Source: Flaveria trinervia (lineage: Eukaryota; Streptophyta; Magnoliopsida; Asterales; Asteraceae). Taken from it: DNA of 64,000 nucleotides. Each line of letters starts with the position of its first letter. The stretch's first letter is position 1. Of the stretch, positions 35,732-47,300 are shown one piece after another. The notes beneath the pieces are model-generated. The model worked only from the letters and a program-made list of their open reading frames with translations. It ran no database searches and was not told the origin of the DNA. Both the position numbers and the translations under genes were made by a program. The stretch is from NCBI GenBank assembly GCA_025506515.1, contig CM046452.1, positions 72,850,080-72,914,079 of the forward strand, read 5' to 3'.

Positions 35732-37446
35732 ATGAGGCGTGGATGTAGTGCCTACTTGGCCTATGTAAAGGATGTGGATACGCCAACACCACAACTAGCT
35801 GATGTACTGGTTGTGTGTGACTTTCCAGATGTGTTCCCAGAAGACTTATCAGGAGTGCCACCTGACAGAGAGATCGAGTTTCAGATGGATCTGATACCGG
35901 GTGCCCAACCTATTGCCAAGGCACCGTATAGGCTGGCTCCGATAGAGATGAAAGAGTTGATGGAGCAGTTGCAAGAACTGCTTGATAAGGGGTTCATTAG
36001 AACGAGTATCTCTCCTTGGGGTGCTCTGGTCCTGTTTGTGAAGAAGAAAGACGGTAGTATGAGGATGTGTATTGACTACCGTGAGCTGAATAAGTTGACA
36101 ATAAAGAACCGATACCCCTTACCGAGAATCGATGATTTGTTTGATCAGCTTCAAGGTGCCAGTTGGTTTTCAAGGATAGATCTTCGATCGGGCTACCATC
36201 AGTTGAAGGTGAAGGAGCAAGATATCCCTAAAACAACTTTCCGCACGCGATATGGTCACTACGAGTTCCTTGTCATGTCTTTTGGTTTGACCAATGCGCC
36301 AGCTGCTTTTATGGATCTGATGAATCGAGTGTGTTGGACGATGTTGGATAAATCAGTGATCGTGTTTATTGATGATATCCTAATTTACTCAAGGAGTGAA
36401 ACAGAGCATGCCGACCACATTCGGGAGGTTCTAGAGACGTTGAGAAGGGAGAAGTTATACGCCAAGTTCCCCAAGTGCGCATTCTGGTTGCACGAGGTCC
36501 AGTTCTTGGGTCATGTTGTGAATCCTGACGGGATTATGGTGGACCCGGCAAAGGTGTAGGCGGTTATGCAATGGAAGTCTCCAAAGACGCCATCCGAGAT
36601 TCGTAGTTTCTTGGGTTTGGCAGGCTACTACAGAAGATTCATCCAAGAATTTTCCAAGATCTCTTCTCCACTAACTAAATTGACCCAAAAAGATGTGAAG
36701 TTTGTATGGGATCAAGCTCAAGAGAAGGCGTTTGAGGAATTGAAGGCGAGGTTGACTCAAGCTCCTGTTTTATCATTACCCGATGGAAATGAAGATCTGG
36801 TGGTTTATTATGATGCTTCCTATTCGGGGTGGGGTGTGTGTTAATGCGGAGAGGAAAGGTTATAGCTTATGCATCCCGACAGTTGAAGGTTCATGAGGTC
36901 AACTACCCTACTCATGACTTAGAGCTAGCAACCGTAGTCTTTGCACTAAAGATTTGGAGGCACTATCTCTACGGGACGAAGTGCACCATATTCACCGACC
37001 ATAAAAGCTTGAAGTACTTCTTTGAGGAAAAAGATCTGAACATGAGGCAGAGAAGATGGTTAGAACTTATCAAGGATTATGATTGCGAGATCCATTACCA
37101 TCCAGGCAAAGCCAACGTGGTGGCGGATGCCCTTAGTCGAAAAGAGAGGCCCGAGCCGATTCGGGTGAAAGCATATCAGTTGATCATGACCTCTGATGTG
37201 ATGAAGCAAGTCAAAGAGTTTCAAGATGAGACACTGAAAGAAGATCATCTTAACTCTGAGAGGATGAGAGGTTTGGTTGGGGAATTGGGTGAAAACGCAC
37301 TTGGTGTTAAAACCCGATTTGGACGGGTGTGGATTCCTCGTTTCGGGGATCTATGGGTGAAGATTTTGGATAAGGCTCACAAGACTCGATACTCCATTCA
37401 TCCAGGTGCCACGAAAATGTATCAAGATATGAAGAAAGACTATTAG
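35732..37446 (+). pseudogene. RT and RNase H of Tekay element 1
   Basis: RT: AKAPYRLAPIEMKEL, VLFVKKKDGSMRMCIDYREL, SRIDLRSGYHQL, FGLTNAPAAFMDLMN, VFIDDILIYS (catalytic DD kept). A TAG at 36557-36559 replaces the usual glutamate before AVMQWKSPKTPSEIRSF. RNase H: VVYYDASYSGWG, then a frame change near 36840, ASRQLKVHEVNYPTHDLEL, FTDHKSLKYF, VVADALSRKE. The frame ends at TAG 37444-37446 where the integrase zinc finger has tryptophan. Residues are well kept outside the breaks. Confidence 0.9.
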
Positions 37447-38613
37447 TGGCCGGGTATGAAGCACGACGTGGTGGAGTATATGAGTAAGTGCCTTACTTGC
37501 TTACAGGTGAAGGTCGAGCATCAAAAGCCGTACGGGAAAATCCAACCTTTGGACATACCGGAATGAAAGTAGGAGCATATCACCATGGATTTCATTACGA
37601 AGTTTCCGCGTACCCCGAAAGGGTATGATGCCATATGGGTGATTGTTGACCGCCTGACGAAGAGTGCTCACTTCCTACCGATCCGCAAGACATATTCATC
37701 TGAGAGGTTGACCGACCTATTCATTAAGGAAATTGTAACTCATCATGGTGTGTCGGTGTCCATTGTGTCTGATCGTGACACCCGGTTTACATTTAAATTT
37801 GGGAAGAAATTCCACGACGCCATTTGGGACGAGGTTACATATTAGCATGACATATCATCCCCAAACTGATGGTCAATCAGAAAGGACCATTCAGACATTG
37901 GAAGACATGCTCAGGGCATGTGTGATTGATTTTGGGGGAAGTTGGGATGACCACCTACCGTTAGCCGAATTCTCATACAACAACAGCTTTCATGCCAGCA
38001 TTGGTATGCCACCATATGAGATGTTATACGATAAGAGATGCAGAACACCCGTTTGTGGGGTGATATTGGTCAGAAGGAAGGTAATCGAGGCTATGACTGA
38101 GAAGCTTGAGAAGATCAAAGCCTTCATGAAGGCAGCCAAAGATAGATAGAAGTCGTATGCCGATAAACGACGCAGACCGATTGAGTTCCAGGTGGGTGAC
38201 CGGGTTATGTTGAAGGTCTCACCTTGGAAGGGTATTATTCGTTTCCGAAAGCGGGGAAAGTTGAGCCCGAGATACATAGGCCCTTTCCGAATCATCGCTC
38301 GGGTAGGGGAGGTGGCCTATAGACTGGAGTTACCAGATGAGCTAAGTGGAATTCACCTGACATTCCACGTATCTCATCTAAGGAAGTGCTTGGCTGATGA
38401 AGATATGATTGTTCCATTGGAAGATATTAAAGTAGACAAACGATATATTATGTGGAGCAACCAGTGGCAATCATAGATCGAAAAGAGAAGAGGCTGAGAA
38501 ATAATGTGGTTCCCCTTGTGCGTGTACAGTGGAAGCACAGGAAGGGATCCGAGTCAACGTGGGAGACTAAGGAAGAAATGAGACAGCATTATCCATGTTT
38601 GTTCAAGGAATAA
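37447..38613 (+). pseudogene. Integrase and chromodomain of Tekay element 1
   Basis: The HHCC finger ends with KCLTC near 37480. TGA at 37564 and TAG at 37570 both sit where tryptophan is expected just before ITMDFITKFPR. Core: IVDRLTKSAHFLP, VSIVSDRD, a frame change near 37840, YHPQTDGQSERTIQTL with the catalytic E. TAG at 38147 replaces a glutamine. The GPF/Y segment (SPRYIGPFRIIARVGEVAYRLEL) is about 38264-38335, and after another frame change the chromodomain (PVAIIDR, VPLVRVQW, STWETKEEM) ends at TAA 38611-38613. Chromodomains bias integration toward marked chromatin. Confidence 0.88.
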
Positions 38614-38636
38614 CAGGTTTCGGGGACGAAACCTAT

Positions 38637-38651
38637 TTAAGGGGGTGGACT
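38637..38651 (+). other. Purine tract of Tekay element 1
   Basis: TTAAGGGGGTGGACT lies immediately before the 3' LTR. The TTTCGGGGACGAAAC block 20 bp upstream is shared with element 2 and is conserved in this lineage. Confidence 0.8.
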
Positions 38652-40410
38652 TGTAACACCCGGTTATTCATTTATTTTGAAGCCGGTAAAGAAAGAAAAG
38701 AAACAAAGTCCCAAGTCGAGGGACCAAACTTGCCAACGAAACAAAGTTGGGCGAGTGGGGGTATATAAAGGAGAGGGCATCCCTTACCCTCTCCGCACAC
38801 CATTTTCAGCCAAACAAGAGAGGAGAAGAGAGAAAGGAAGAAAAGAGCAAGAAGTGTTTGTTCGGGTTGGTTCGAGTAGGCAAAATCGTTGAGAAGCGGG
38901 TTAAATCAAAGCTCTCCTTGTTGTGGTCGTTTGTGTGAGTTCTAGGACCCCTCCTTTAAACTTTTTTGAATGATTTGGGGCTGGAAAACATCTAAAAATC
39001 GGGTTTTTGAGTTAGTGCATGTTTGACTTGTTCATTATGTGTATGTGTATGTGTGTGATGCGTTTGAGCCTTGTTTGTGAGCTTGTGTGTGCTTGAATGG
39101 TGTTGTGGTATGCATCCCTAAGGTTTAGGATGGTTGATTTGGGCTTAGAATGAGTTTGGATGAGCTTGGAGGTCGAAAATGGCAGATTGTGTTTGGGATG
39201 AACTGCATTCTGCATCAGCTAGGGCTAGTCGACCGACTGGAGGCCATACGGCCGAATGAGGAGCGATTGGGGTCCATTCGCACGAATGGGAGTTCATTCA
39301 CACGATTGGGGCCAGTCGCATGGGAAGTCATGCGACTGAGGGTCCATTCACATAAGTGCTCATCCGCATCAGTTCCATTCGCTTGAGGTCCATCTGTATT
39401 AGTTCATTCGCACGATTGGGTGTTCATTCGCATGAGTGTTCATCCGCATTGGTTCATTCGCATGTGGTTTAGTCGCATGGGGGCCATGCGACTGAAGGGT
39501 GTCCATACACCCGAATAGGGCTGTTGCACCCGAGGAAAGTATAGTTTAACTTCTGACGTTTGGGGGAAAGTGCAGATGTAAGTTTTGACGTAAAGGTTTC
39601 CGTAAGTTCATGTAAGATGACTGTTGAGGCCTTAGAGAGCATGTGGGCATGATGATGTTGCATGATTATGCATGTTATGTATGTATGATGTTGCCTTGCA
39701 TGATAATGATGACTATGTATGTTATGTTCCTAATTATGATGTATGTTTATCTTTCCTATGACTTTACGTGTCATGTTAATGAATGAAACGAAGTATTATG
39801 TAATGTAAAATGAAAGATAAAAAAAGAGGAACATGAAGTAAGAATGCATGCATTAATGAGTAATGAAAGTAAAGAAAGTCTTGCAAGCATGGTAGGTATA
39901 TCAGGGTCCTTCTTTGTGATTGACCATTTGTATATAACCATTGCTGCATACCTTAGGTACTATGACCACGAGGTGTAATGCACCGTTATAGAAGGTCTAT
40001 GATAGGCCTAGGTCAAGAACCATGAACAGAAAGTATCGCATATGGCAATGGTACACCTATATTCATACCTTGGTACTGTGACCATGAGGTGCGGTGCACC
40101 GTTATAGAAGGTCAATGATAGGCCTTGGTCCAGAACCATGAACAGAAAGGTATTGCATAGTACACCTAAACTTTACCTTAGGTATTGTGGCCATGTGGTG
40201 CGGTGCACCGTATAGATGGTCTATGATATGCCTGGTCCGTACCATGACAGAAGGGTAAGGTTTATGGTTGATGGAAAGGAAAAGTATGAATGAATGATGA
40301 AGATAATAATGATATTATTGTGTATACGTATGATGTGTGATCTCATGAGGAAATGAAAGGTTTTAATGAAAAGATAAGTGTTTTATTTTATAAAACTAGA
40401 ACTCACTTAG
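38652..40410 (+). repeat. 3' LTR of Tekay element 1, truncated by element 2
   Basis: It begins TGTAACACCCGG and follows the 5' LTR up to the text AACTCACTTAG, which corresponds to 33368 in the 5' copy. The final 290 bp are missing. Point differences and small indels against the 5' LTR are common, so the insertion is old. Confidence 0.92.
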
Positions 40411-42994
40411 TGTAACATCTGACCCATTTCTATTTGTAATCCGAACTCGTTTATTTCAATGAATGAAATCCTTTCGTTGAACACATTTATGTTGTTATAT
40501 AATTCAAATAATAATCATGTGTCTTTACAAATTTATAAAGTTATCATAAAGCTTAGTTATTAATGAATAAAACAAATTTAAATATTTTTTTTGTGGTTTT
40601 CAAAGGGTTAAATAAAATAATAATGTTAATAGTAAAAATATTTATAATAATAATAACAATGAAAGCATTACTCAAAATTTAACCCTAAAAAGTTTTGGGT
40701 TGAAAGGGTAAACAAGTGAAACTTGTTTTACAAAACTTTAAATAAGAAATAATAAACTACATAAAATCTAGGGGGCCAAAGTGTAAAATTTCTTTTAAAA
40801 CCAACCCCCCACCCGTCGACCCCCTTCCCCCATCTCCGGCCAACTCCCGGCCAACGTCCGGCGATCCCACACACGTCAAAATACGCGTTTCAATCGAATC
40901 AAACACCCCCATTAACTTCGCTACCTAGATTCGAACCCTTGACCCCATAAAAATTCAATAATCGACCTTGTTACGCGGCTAAAAATCAAACCCAATCATA
41001 CCATCTAAAAACCGAATCAAACTCAATTGGAAACTCGAGTGATTGACTCAATTAACCAACCTGTAAGCGCGTAATCACAATGATGAACATAATCAACACA
41101 CCAATTTAACATAAAGCCTGTACAATCACACCCGCATTCGACTCAATCACCCGAAAAACGAATTGAACTCGTACGCGTTATTATACATCAAATTACTCTC
41201 ATATAATAGAGGGCAAACCCTCCAAATCGCACCCTCAAACTCTCTGTCACTTCAATTCGATCGAAACACACACACACATCGATTCAAGGCCATTTTCAAG
41301 CCGAAGCTCAACTCGAACTCGATTTCACCATCCCCGACATCATACCGGGTAATTGAACACACTCACACACTCGATTTTTAATGGGTAATCAAAGCCCCAT
41401 GTTTGATTTGATTATCGCAATCGTTTTCAGATTCGATTTGGTCTCAATCGAATTAGGGTTTTTGGGAATTGGGGGAAACACATCAAACTTATGTTTTAAG
41501 AAAAATCAGTTGGAGTATTTGACAAGAAAAGGGCTTTAGCCCAACTGGCAAACCACTACCACCTCAACCTAGAGGTCCGGGTTCGAACCGGCCTCCCTTC
41601 CTTTTTTTTTTCTTTCTTTGTTTTTTTATTTATTAAAAAAAATCCAGAAAATGTATATTTTCTGAAAATGTCATTAAACTAACTCTAAAATTATTTTAAA
41701 AAAATTTGTTTTAATTCTGAAATTATTTGATAAAAAAATCTTAAATTTATTTGTAAATTTTAAAATTTATAAACCATTACTTTTATCGAACATAAAGCGT
41801 TTTGAATCGTCAAAGGAAAACTAACAAATTAATTTTCCAAATTAATTATTCCTTTGACCATTAATTATTTATTTATTATTCTTTAACGTTATAAGTTGGT
41901 ATTTTATAAAGTCACCAAAGACGATACATGTTTCCAAATCATTTTAATTCTTTTAGTCCCTCAAATAATTAAATATTTTAATTAATTATCATTAGTTATT
42001 TGATTTTCCCACACTTTAACAATAAATCAAACGGTTATGTTATTGATACAATTATTTCTATTAAATTCTAAACATAATTACTTTCAATAAATTCGTTTAT
42101 TTATTTCAAGACATTTAAACTAAATGAGTTATTTCATTCAATACCTATTCCCAATGGAAACCCTAATCTATTCCTCATTTCTCATATCATTATTATTCTA
42201 ATTCGAGACACCGTTCCATAGGTTAATCATAAGGAATCGTTGGTACCTAATCTATCACGTTCGCATTCTAACCTCATTAATCAAGTGAGTATTCATTGCC
42301 CATTTTATTGTGTTTATATTTTGGGGAAATCATGTGACAATATAATCAAACCTTGTTATTACATTTATCTCATTTATAAATTCAATTCGTTACGGGCTAT
42401 GTCTTTGCTTGTAATAATGTATTCATAGTTAGATAAATTGGATGATAACACAATTAGCAACTCATACAACAACGGTAACGATGATAGATCTATTGGTTTG
42501 ACAACCCACCCCATTTGAATATTCGAGTGGTGATTGAAACCGGATTCACATATTCTATCACGACTTCGTCTGCGGATCAAGTCAGTTTAGTCAATTGGAT
42601 TAATTGTGTTGATTTGTCTTTTATGCTACATTATTATACTATAAGTCTTGACATTGCCATGAGAATTGAATTATTCAATCATTTGATCAACCTATATGTA
42701 TGTATATCAAACTGTGATTACTCACCGGCTAATTCATAGCTGACTCGTTATTTTCCACATGATTTCAGGTTAAGCAAGTTAGTGGACTTCTACATGCTCA
42801 TCTAGGACCCGGACTTAATCAAATTAAAAGACATTTATTATTATGCCATTTGGAATTTATTGTTTAAATTGTATTGGAAATCTTTAATGAAAGTGACGTT
42901 TAATATTACCTTGGTTTATTTAGTTCCATGTGCTATGAACAATCGATTCCCATTAGTCCGCCCCGATGATTCCGCCATCGGTTGGGGTGTGACA
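40411..42994 (+). repeat. 5' LTR of Tekay element 2
   Basis: 2584 bp, TGTAACATCTGACCC to GGGGTGTGACA. It contains a C-rich block (ACCCGTCGACCCCCTTCCCCC, near 40805), a tRNA-like segment at 41531-41602 and a late AT-rich half. Confidence 0.95.
41531..41615 (+). promoter_or_regulatory. tRNA-like pol III promoter inside the LTR
   Basis: A-box-like TAGCCCAACTGG at 41537-41548 and B-box GGTTCGAACC at 41580-41589 lie 31 bp apart and are followed by a T-run at 41602-41610 that could terminate pol III. The 3' LTR has the same boxes at 49320-49331 and 49364-49373, with a fuller T-arm (CCCGG stem each side of the loop). It does not fold as a complete tRNA. A tRNA-derived SINE head captured by the LTR is the simplest reading. 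Confidence 0.55.
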
Positions 42995-42997
42995 GAT

Positions 42998-43010
42998 TGG
43001 TATCAGAGCC
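42998..43010 (+). other. Primer-binding site of Tekay element 2
   Basis: TGGTATCAGAGCC follows the LTR after GAT and is complementary to the tRNA-iMet 3' end. Confidence 0.92.
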
Positions 43011-43639
43011 ATGGTTATAGGGAATTAGGTTATTAGAAACGGAATGACCTAGACTATAACTAAGACCTTACCTACGAGTTCACTCGTACTTAGATAAGTT
43101 TCTAGTGCCTTACACTCTTTTAGATTAGGTGCCTTATATGGATACCTTCCTACTTTTGATTATGACTTATATGCACTCTAATCCCCAAAACACATACTAA
43201 GGCATTGGTGCCTAAATCACATGATTACCAAAAAAAATCTAAATTCCAAATCTTAAATCGACATTTATGGTTTTTTTTTAAAATCTCGTCAAAGTCTGAG
43301 TCCCACCCCTGAACACATGCAATGCTGGAAGAGTGGGACGCCTGTACCTCGGGGTGTTCTGTCTAGGCAAGGTACTCATATAAATCCAAATCAACCGATG
43401 GATCCGTTTACCTTACCTGGGAACCCTTGGGGTGAGTGTCCGCTTATAGGTACGCATGTCTTCACAAAGGTTGTGGTTGACCTAAAGCTTTGATTAGTCA
43501 ACGTACTCGCTTTGATTCACGAACCAAACGATTACATTCGGAACATCTCATTGTTATTATGTCAATTCTCGATTGTCGTTTTCATGTTGTATAACTCATA
43601 TTACCCAAATCTCATAAAATTTATTAATGATCTTTCAGA
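43011..43639 (+). other. Untranslated leader of Tekay element 2
   Basis: The interval between PBS and gag start has no long ORF in the gag frame. Its first 60 bp or so occur again after the 3' LTR (see 50831-50906). Confidence 0.75.
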
Positions 43640-44367
43640 ATGGCTTCCCGTCAAATCCGTTCTCGATCTAGAAACTCCGACCGCAAGATTGCTGCTCTCG
43701 TAGCCCGCGAAGTTGCTGCGGTCATACCAACTCTCTTAACCCATCTGAATCAAGGCGCGAACCCTGCTCCAACCCTTGTTGGTCCTAACCCCCCACGTGT
43801 TTGTACCTACAAGCACTTCAGTTCCTGCAACCCCACTAAGTTCAGCGGGACCGAAGGTGCTACTGGCCTTCTACAATGGTTCGAGAGCATCGAGAACACG
43901 TTCCTTAACAGCGAATGTCCCGAGAATCTCAAGGTTCGCTATGCTACCAGTGTCCTTCAAAAAAGAGCCCTAACTTGGTGGAACGGGGAGAAACGAACCC
44001 GTGGGACTGATGCTGCGTTGGCTTTGACTTGGGCTGAAGTCAAGGAACTTATGACTCGAGAATTCTGCCCGAGGAACGAAATCAAGAAGCTAGAAGCTGA
44101 ATTCTGGGATTTGGCTCAGGAAAGTGGTGAGAATCTGGTTTACACCACCCGTTTCCACGAGTTGAGTCTCTTGGTCCCTCATCTGGTTACTCCATCATCT
44201 CGAGCTATCGAGAAGTACATAGGTGGTCTTCCTATGCAGATCCAGGACACCGTGTGGGGTAGGAACCCTACCAATTTGGAGGATGCTATCCGTCTAGCAG
44301 CACAGCTAACCGACAACCATGTCAAGGCGGGTACCCTAACCAGGAAGGGGGAAAAGAAGAAAACTGA
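43640..44367 (+). CDS. gag of Tekay element 2
   Basis: The ATG at 43640 follows a leader and opens MASRQIRSRSRNSDRK. The gag domain is clear: CTYKHFSSCNPTKFSG, LLQWFESIENTF, VRYATSVLQKRALTWWNG, IGGLPMQIQDTVWG, and a basic end (LTRKGEKKKTEK). Near 44366 the family text changes to the frame of pol. The original gag frame stays open to 44848 but no longer gives Gag-like residues, so translation there would make an aberrant tail without the zinc knuckles. Gag builds the particle and, through the knuckles, packages RNA. Confidence 0.9.
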
Positions 44368-47300
44368 GAAGCTTCCATTGAAACAACCAAGGAAGACAAG
44401 CCTGATACTTTTAAGGACAGGAAGAGGAAGGCTAGATCTCAAAACTTTGCTGTGGTCACCCCTGCTGTTCCGGTCAACCAAGTCGCACCGACTTACCAAC
44501 CGACCCTCAATAACCAAGCACCGACAAAGAAACCTTACACTGGTCCTTTCCCTCAGTGCAACGTCTGCAAGTATCACCATCCTACTCATGCTCAGTGTCG
44601 TCAGTGCACCAACTGTGGTCGATTCGGCCACACATTCAACTTGTGCAAGAGTGCTGCTAAGGCTCCGACTAATGCACCTGTGCCTCAACACCCTCCTACG
44701 GTTGCTCAAGGACGTGCGTGTTACCAATGCGGTGATCCAAACCATTTCCGTAACCGATGTCCTCAGCTTATCAATGCCGTACCTGCTGCACAAGGGCGTG
44801 CGTTTAACATCAATGCTCAACAAGCTCAAGCCACTAACGATGTGGTGAACGGTACGTTTCTAATCGATCACCAATATGCTTCAATCTTATTTGATACCGG
44901 GGCCGATAAGAGCTTTGTATCCTTAGAATTTGAGCCATTGCTTGTTAACACCCGAACTAAGTTAGGGAAATCGTTTACAATAGAGATAGCTGATGGAAAA
45001 CTCGTCACGATTGATTCTATTATTTTGAATTGTACCCTTAAACTTAGCGAGCACGAATTCCCTATTAATCTTATACCAATGCAACTTGGAAGTTTTGACG
45101 TCATTATAGGCATGGATTGGTTATCGAAGAACCATGCTGAGGTTGTCTGTTTCGAGAAGATCATCCGGATCCCTCGCGCATCCGGAAGCGTTCTAAATAT
45201 CTACGGGGAAAAGCCTTCCAAGGGACTAAAACTCATGTCCTGCACCAAAGCCCAAAAGTACCTCCGCAAGCATTACGTGGCCTTCTTAGCCCATATTGTG
45301 AAAACGGATGAGAAATCCAGGAAGATTGAAGACATTCCAATTATTCGTGAGTTTCCTGAAGTCTTTCCCGAGGACTTAACCGGTCTTCCCCCCGTTCGTC
45401 AAGTTGAATTCCGTATCGATCTTGTGCCTGGCGCAACTCCCGTAGCAAAATCTCCCTATCGACTTGCACCGTCTGAGATGCAAGAGCTTGCTAGCCAACT
45501 TCAAGAGCTCTCCGATAAAGGCTTCATTCGACCAAGTTCCTCACCTTGGGGAGCCCCAGTTTTGTTTGTGAAGAAGAAGGATGGCTCATTCCGTATGTGC
45601 ATCGACTACCGGGAGCTTAATAAGCTTACTGACAAAAACCGGTACCCCCTACCGAGGATCGACGATTTGTTTGATCAGCTTCAAGGAGCCTCTCATTTCT
45701 CCAAGATCGACCTTCGTTCAGGCTATCATCAGTTACGAGTGCACGATGATGATATTCCTAAGACAGCCTTTCGCACGAGATATGGTCATTATGAGTTTAC
45801 GGTAATGCCATTCGGGCTAACCAATGCACCTGCTGTGTTCATGGATTTGATGAACCGCGTGTGCAAGCCATATTTAGACAAATTCGTAATTGTCTTCATT
45901 GACGACATTCTGATTTACTCAAAATCCAAATCCGATCACGAACAACATCTTCGTTTGATCCTTGAACTCCTGAAAAAGGAGAAGCTTTATGCAAAATTCT
46001 CGAAGTGCGAATTTTGGCTTAAAGAAGTTCAATTCCTTGGTCATATCGTAAACGATAAAGGAATTCATGTGGATCCTGCAAAGATTGAAGCAGTGAAGAA
46101 TTGGGTGCAACCTAAAACTCCTACCGAGATTCGTTCGTTCCTTGGCCTAGCCGGTTACTACCGTCGCTTTATTCCAAATTTCTCAAAGATCGCGGTGCCT
46201 CTCACCGCCTTGACTCATAAGGACAAAAATTTCTCGTGGGGACCAGAGCAAGATAAAGCCTTTCAAACCCTCAAGCAAAAGTTGTGTAATGCCCCAATCT
46301 TGACTCTCCCCGATGGAAATGACGACTTCGTGGTCTATTGTGATGCTTCGAAGCAAGGTCTCGGTTGTGTTCTTATGCAACGAGGCAAGGTCATAGCATA
46401 TGCCTCGAGGCAGCTCAAGATCCACGAGAAGAATTATACGACACATGACCTCGAATTGGGTGCGGTTGTTTTCGCACTCAAAATCTGGAGACACTATCTT
46501 TATGGCACTAAATGTGTTGTATTCACTGATCATAAGAGTCTCCAGCATATTTTCAATCAAAAGGAATTAAACATGAGGCAACGACGTTGGGTCGAATTAC
46601 TTAACGACTATGACTGCGAGATACGTTACCATCCCGGGAAAGCAAATGTGGTAGCCGACGCTTTGAGTCGCAAGGATTACGTCATGCTTCACAGCGTTAC
46701 TAATCAGACCGACCTTAAGACTCGCGTTCTTCAAGCCCAACATGAGTCAGTCACCGAAGGCAACTTGTATGATGAGATGTCTTGCGGCGCTGAACTGCAA
46801 TTGGAAACAAAACCCGATGGTTTATTGTACTTTTTAAATCGCCTTTGGATTCCCAACCGCGATAATCTCCGAACCCTCATCATGAGCGAGGCTCACAAAA
46901 CTCGTTATTCCATTCATCCTGGTGCGGATAAAATGTTCATGAACCTCCGTAACCAATATTGGTGGCCTGGCTTGAAGAAAGATATAGCTTTATACGTGTC
47001 CAAATGTCTCACCTGTTCAAAGGTCAAAGCTGAACATCAACGTCCTTCCGGATTACTTGTTCAACCCGAAGTGCCTGTGTGGAAGTGGGAAAACATATCT
47101 ATGGACTTTATCACTAAGTTACCTCGCACTTCGAGCGGTTATGATAGCATCTGGGTCATCGTTGACCGTTTGACCAAGTCGGCACACTTCCTTCCAATTC
47201 GGGAAGATTATCGAGTTGAGAAGTTGGCTCGTATGTATATCAATGAGATAGTCAGCCGACATGGTGTGCCATTGAACATCATTTCTGATCGCGATGGTCG

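Larger units (their letters stand above)
31597..40410 (+). mobile_element. Tekay/Del chromovirus element 1, old, 3' LTR interrupted
   Basis: Structure: 5' LTR 31597-33658, PBS 33661-33674, leader, gag-pol 34011-38613, purine tract, truncated 3' LTR 38652-40410. Domain order is Gag, CCHC knuckles, protease, RT, RNase H, integrase and C-terminal chromodomain, which is the Tekay/Del chromovirus layout. Gag-pol carries six in-frame stops and at least six frame changes, so it is inactive. Its 3' LTR is broken at 40410 by element 2, and the missing 290 bp do not reappear on the far side. Confidence 0.92.

Noticed and set aside
41531..41602. A tRNA gene
   Set aside because: A and B boxes and a T-arm are there, but I could not form acceptor and anticodon stems, and the same text sits in both LTRs of a retrotransposon.
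44340..44372. Programmed -1 frameshift site between gag and pol
   Set aside because: No heptamer of the X-XXY-YYZ form fits the gag frame and I see no strong downstream stem-loop; kept only as an open question in the findings.
44179..44829. 216-codon minus-strand ORF
   Set aside because: It is the shadow of Tekay gag and pol codons and has no family motifs.
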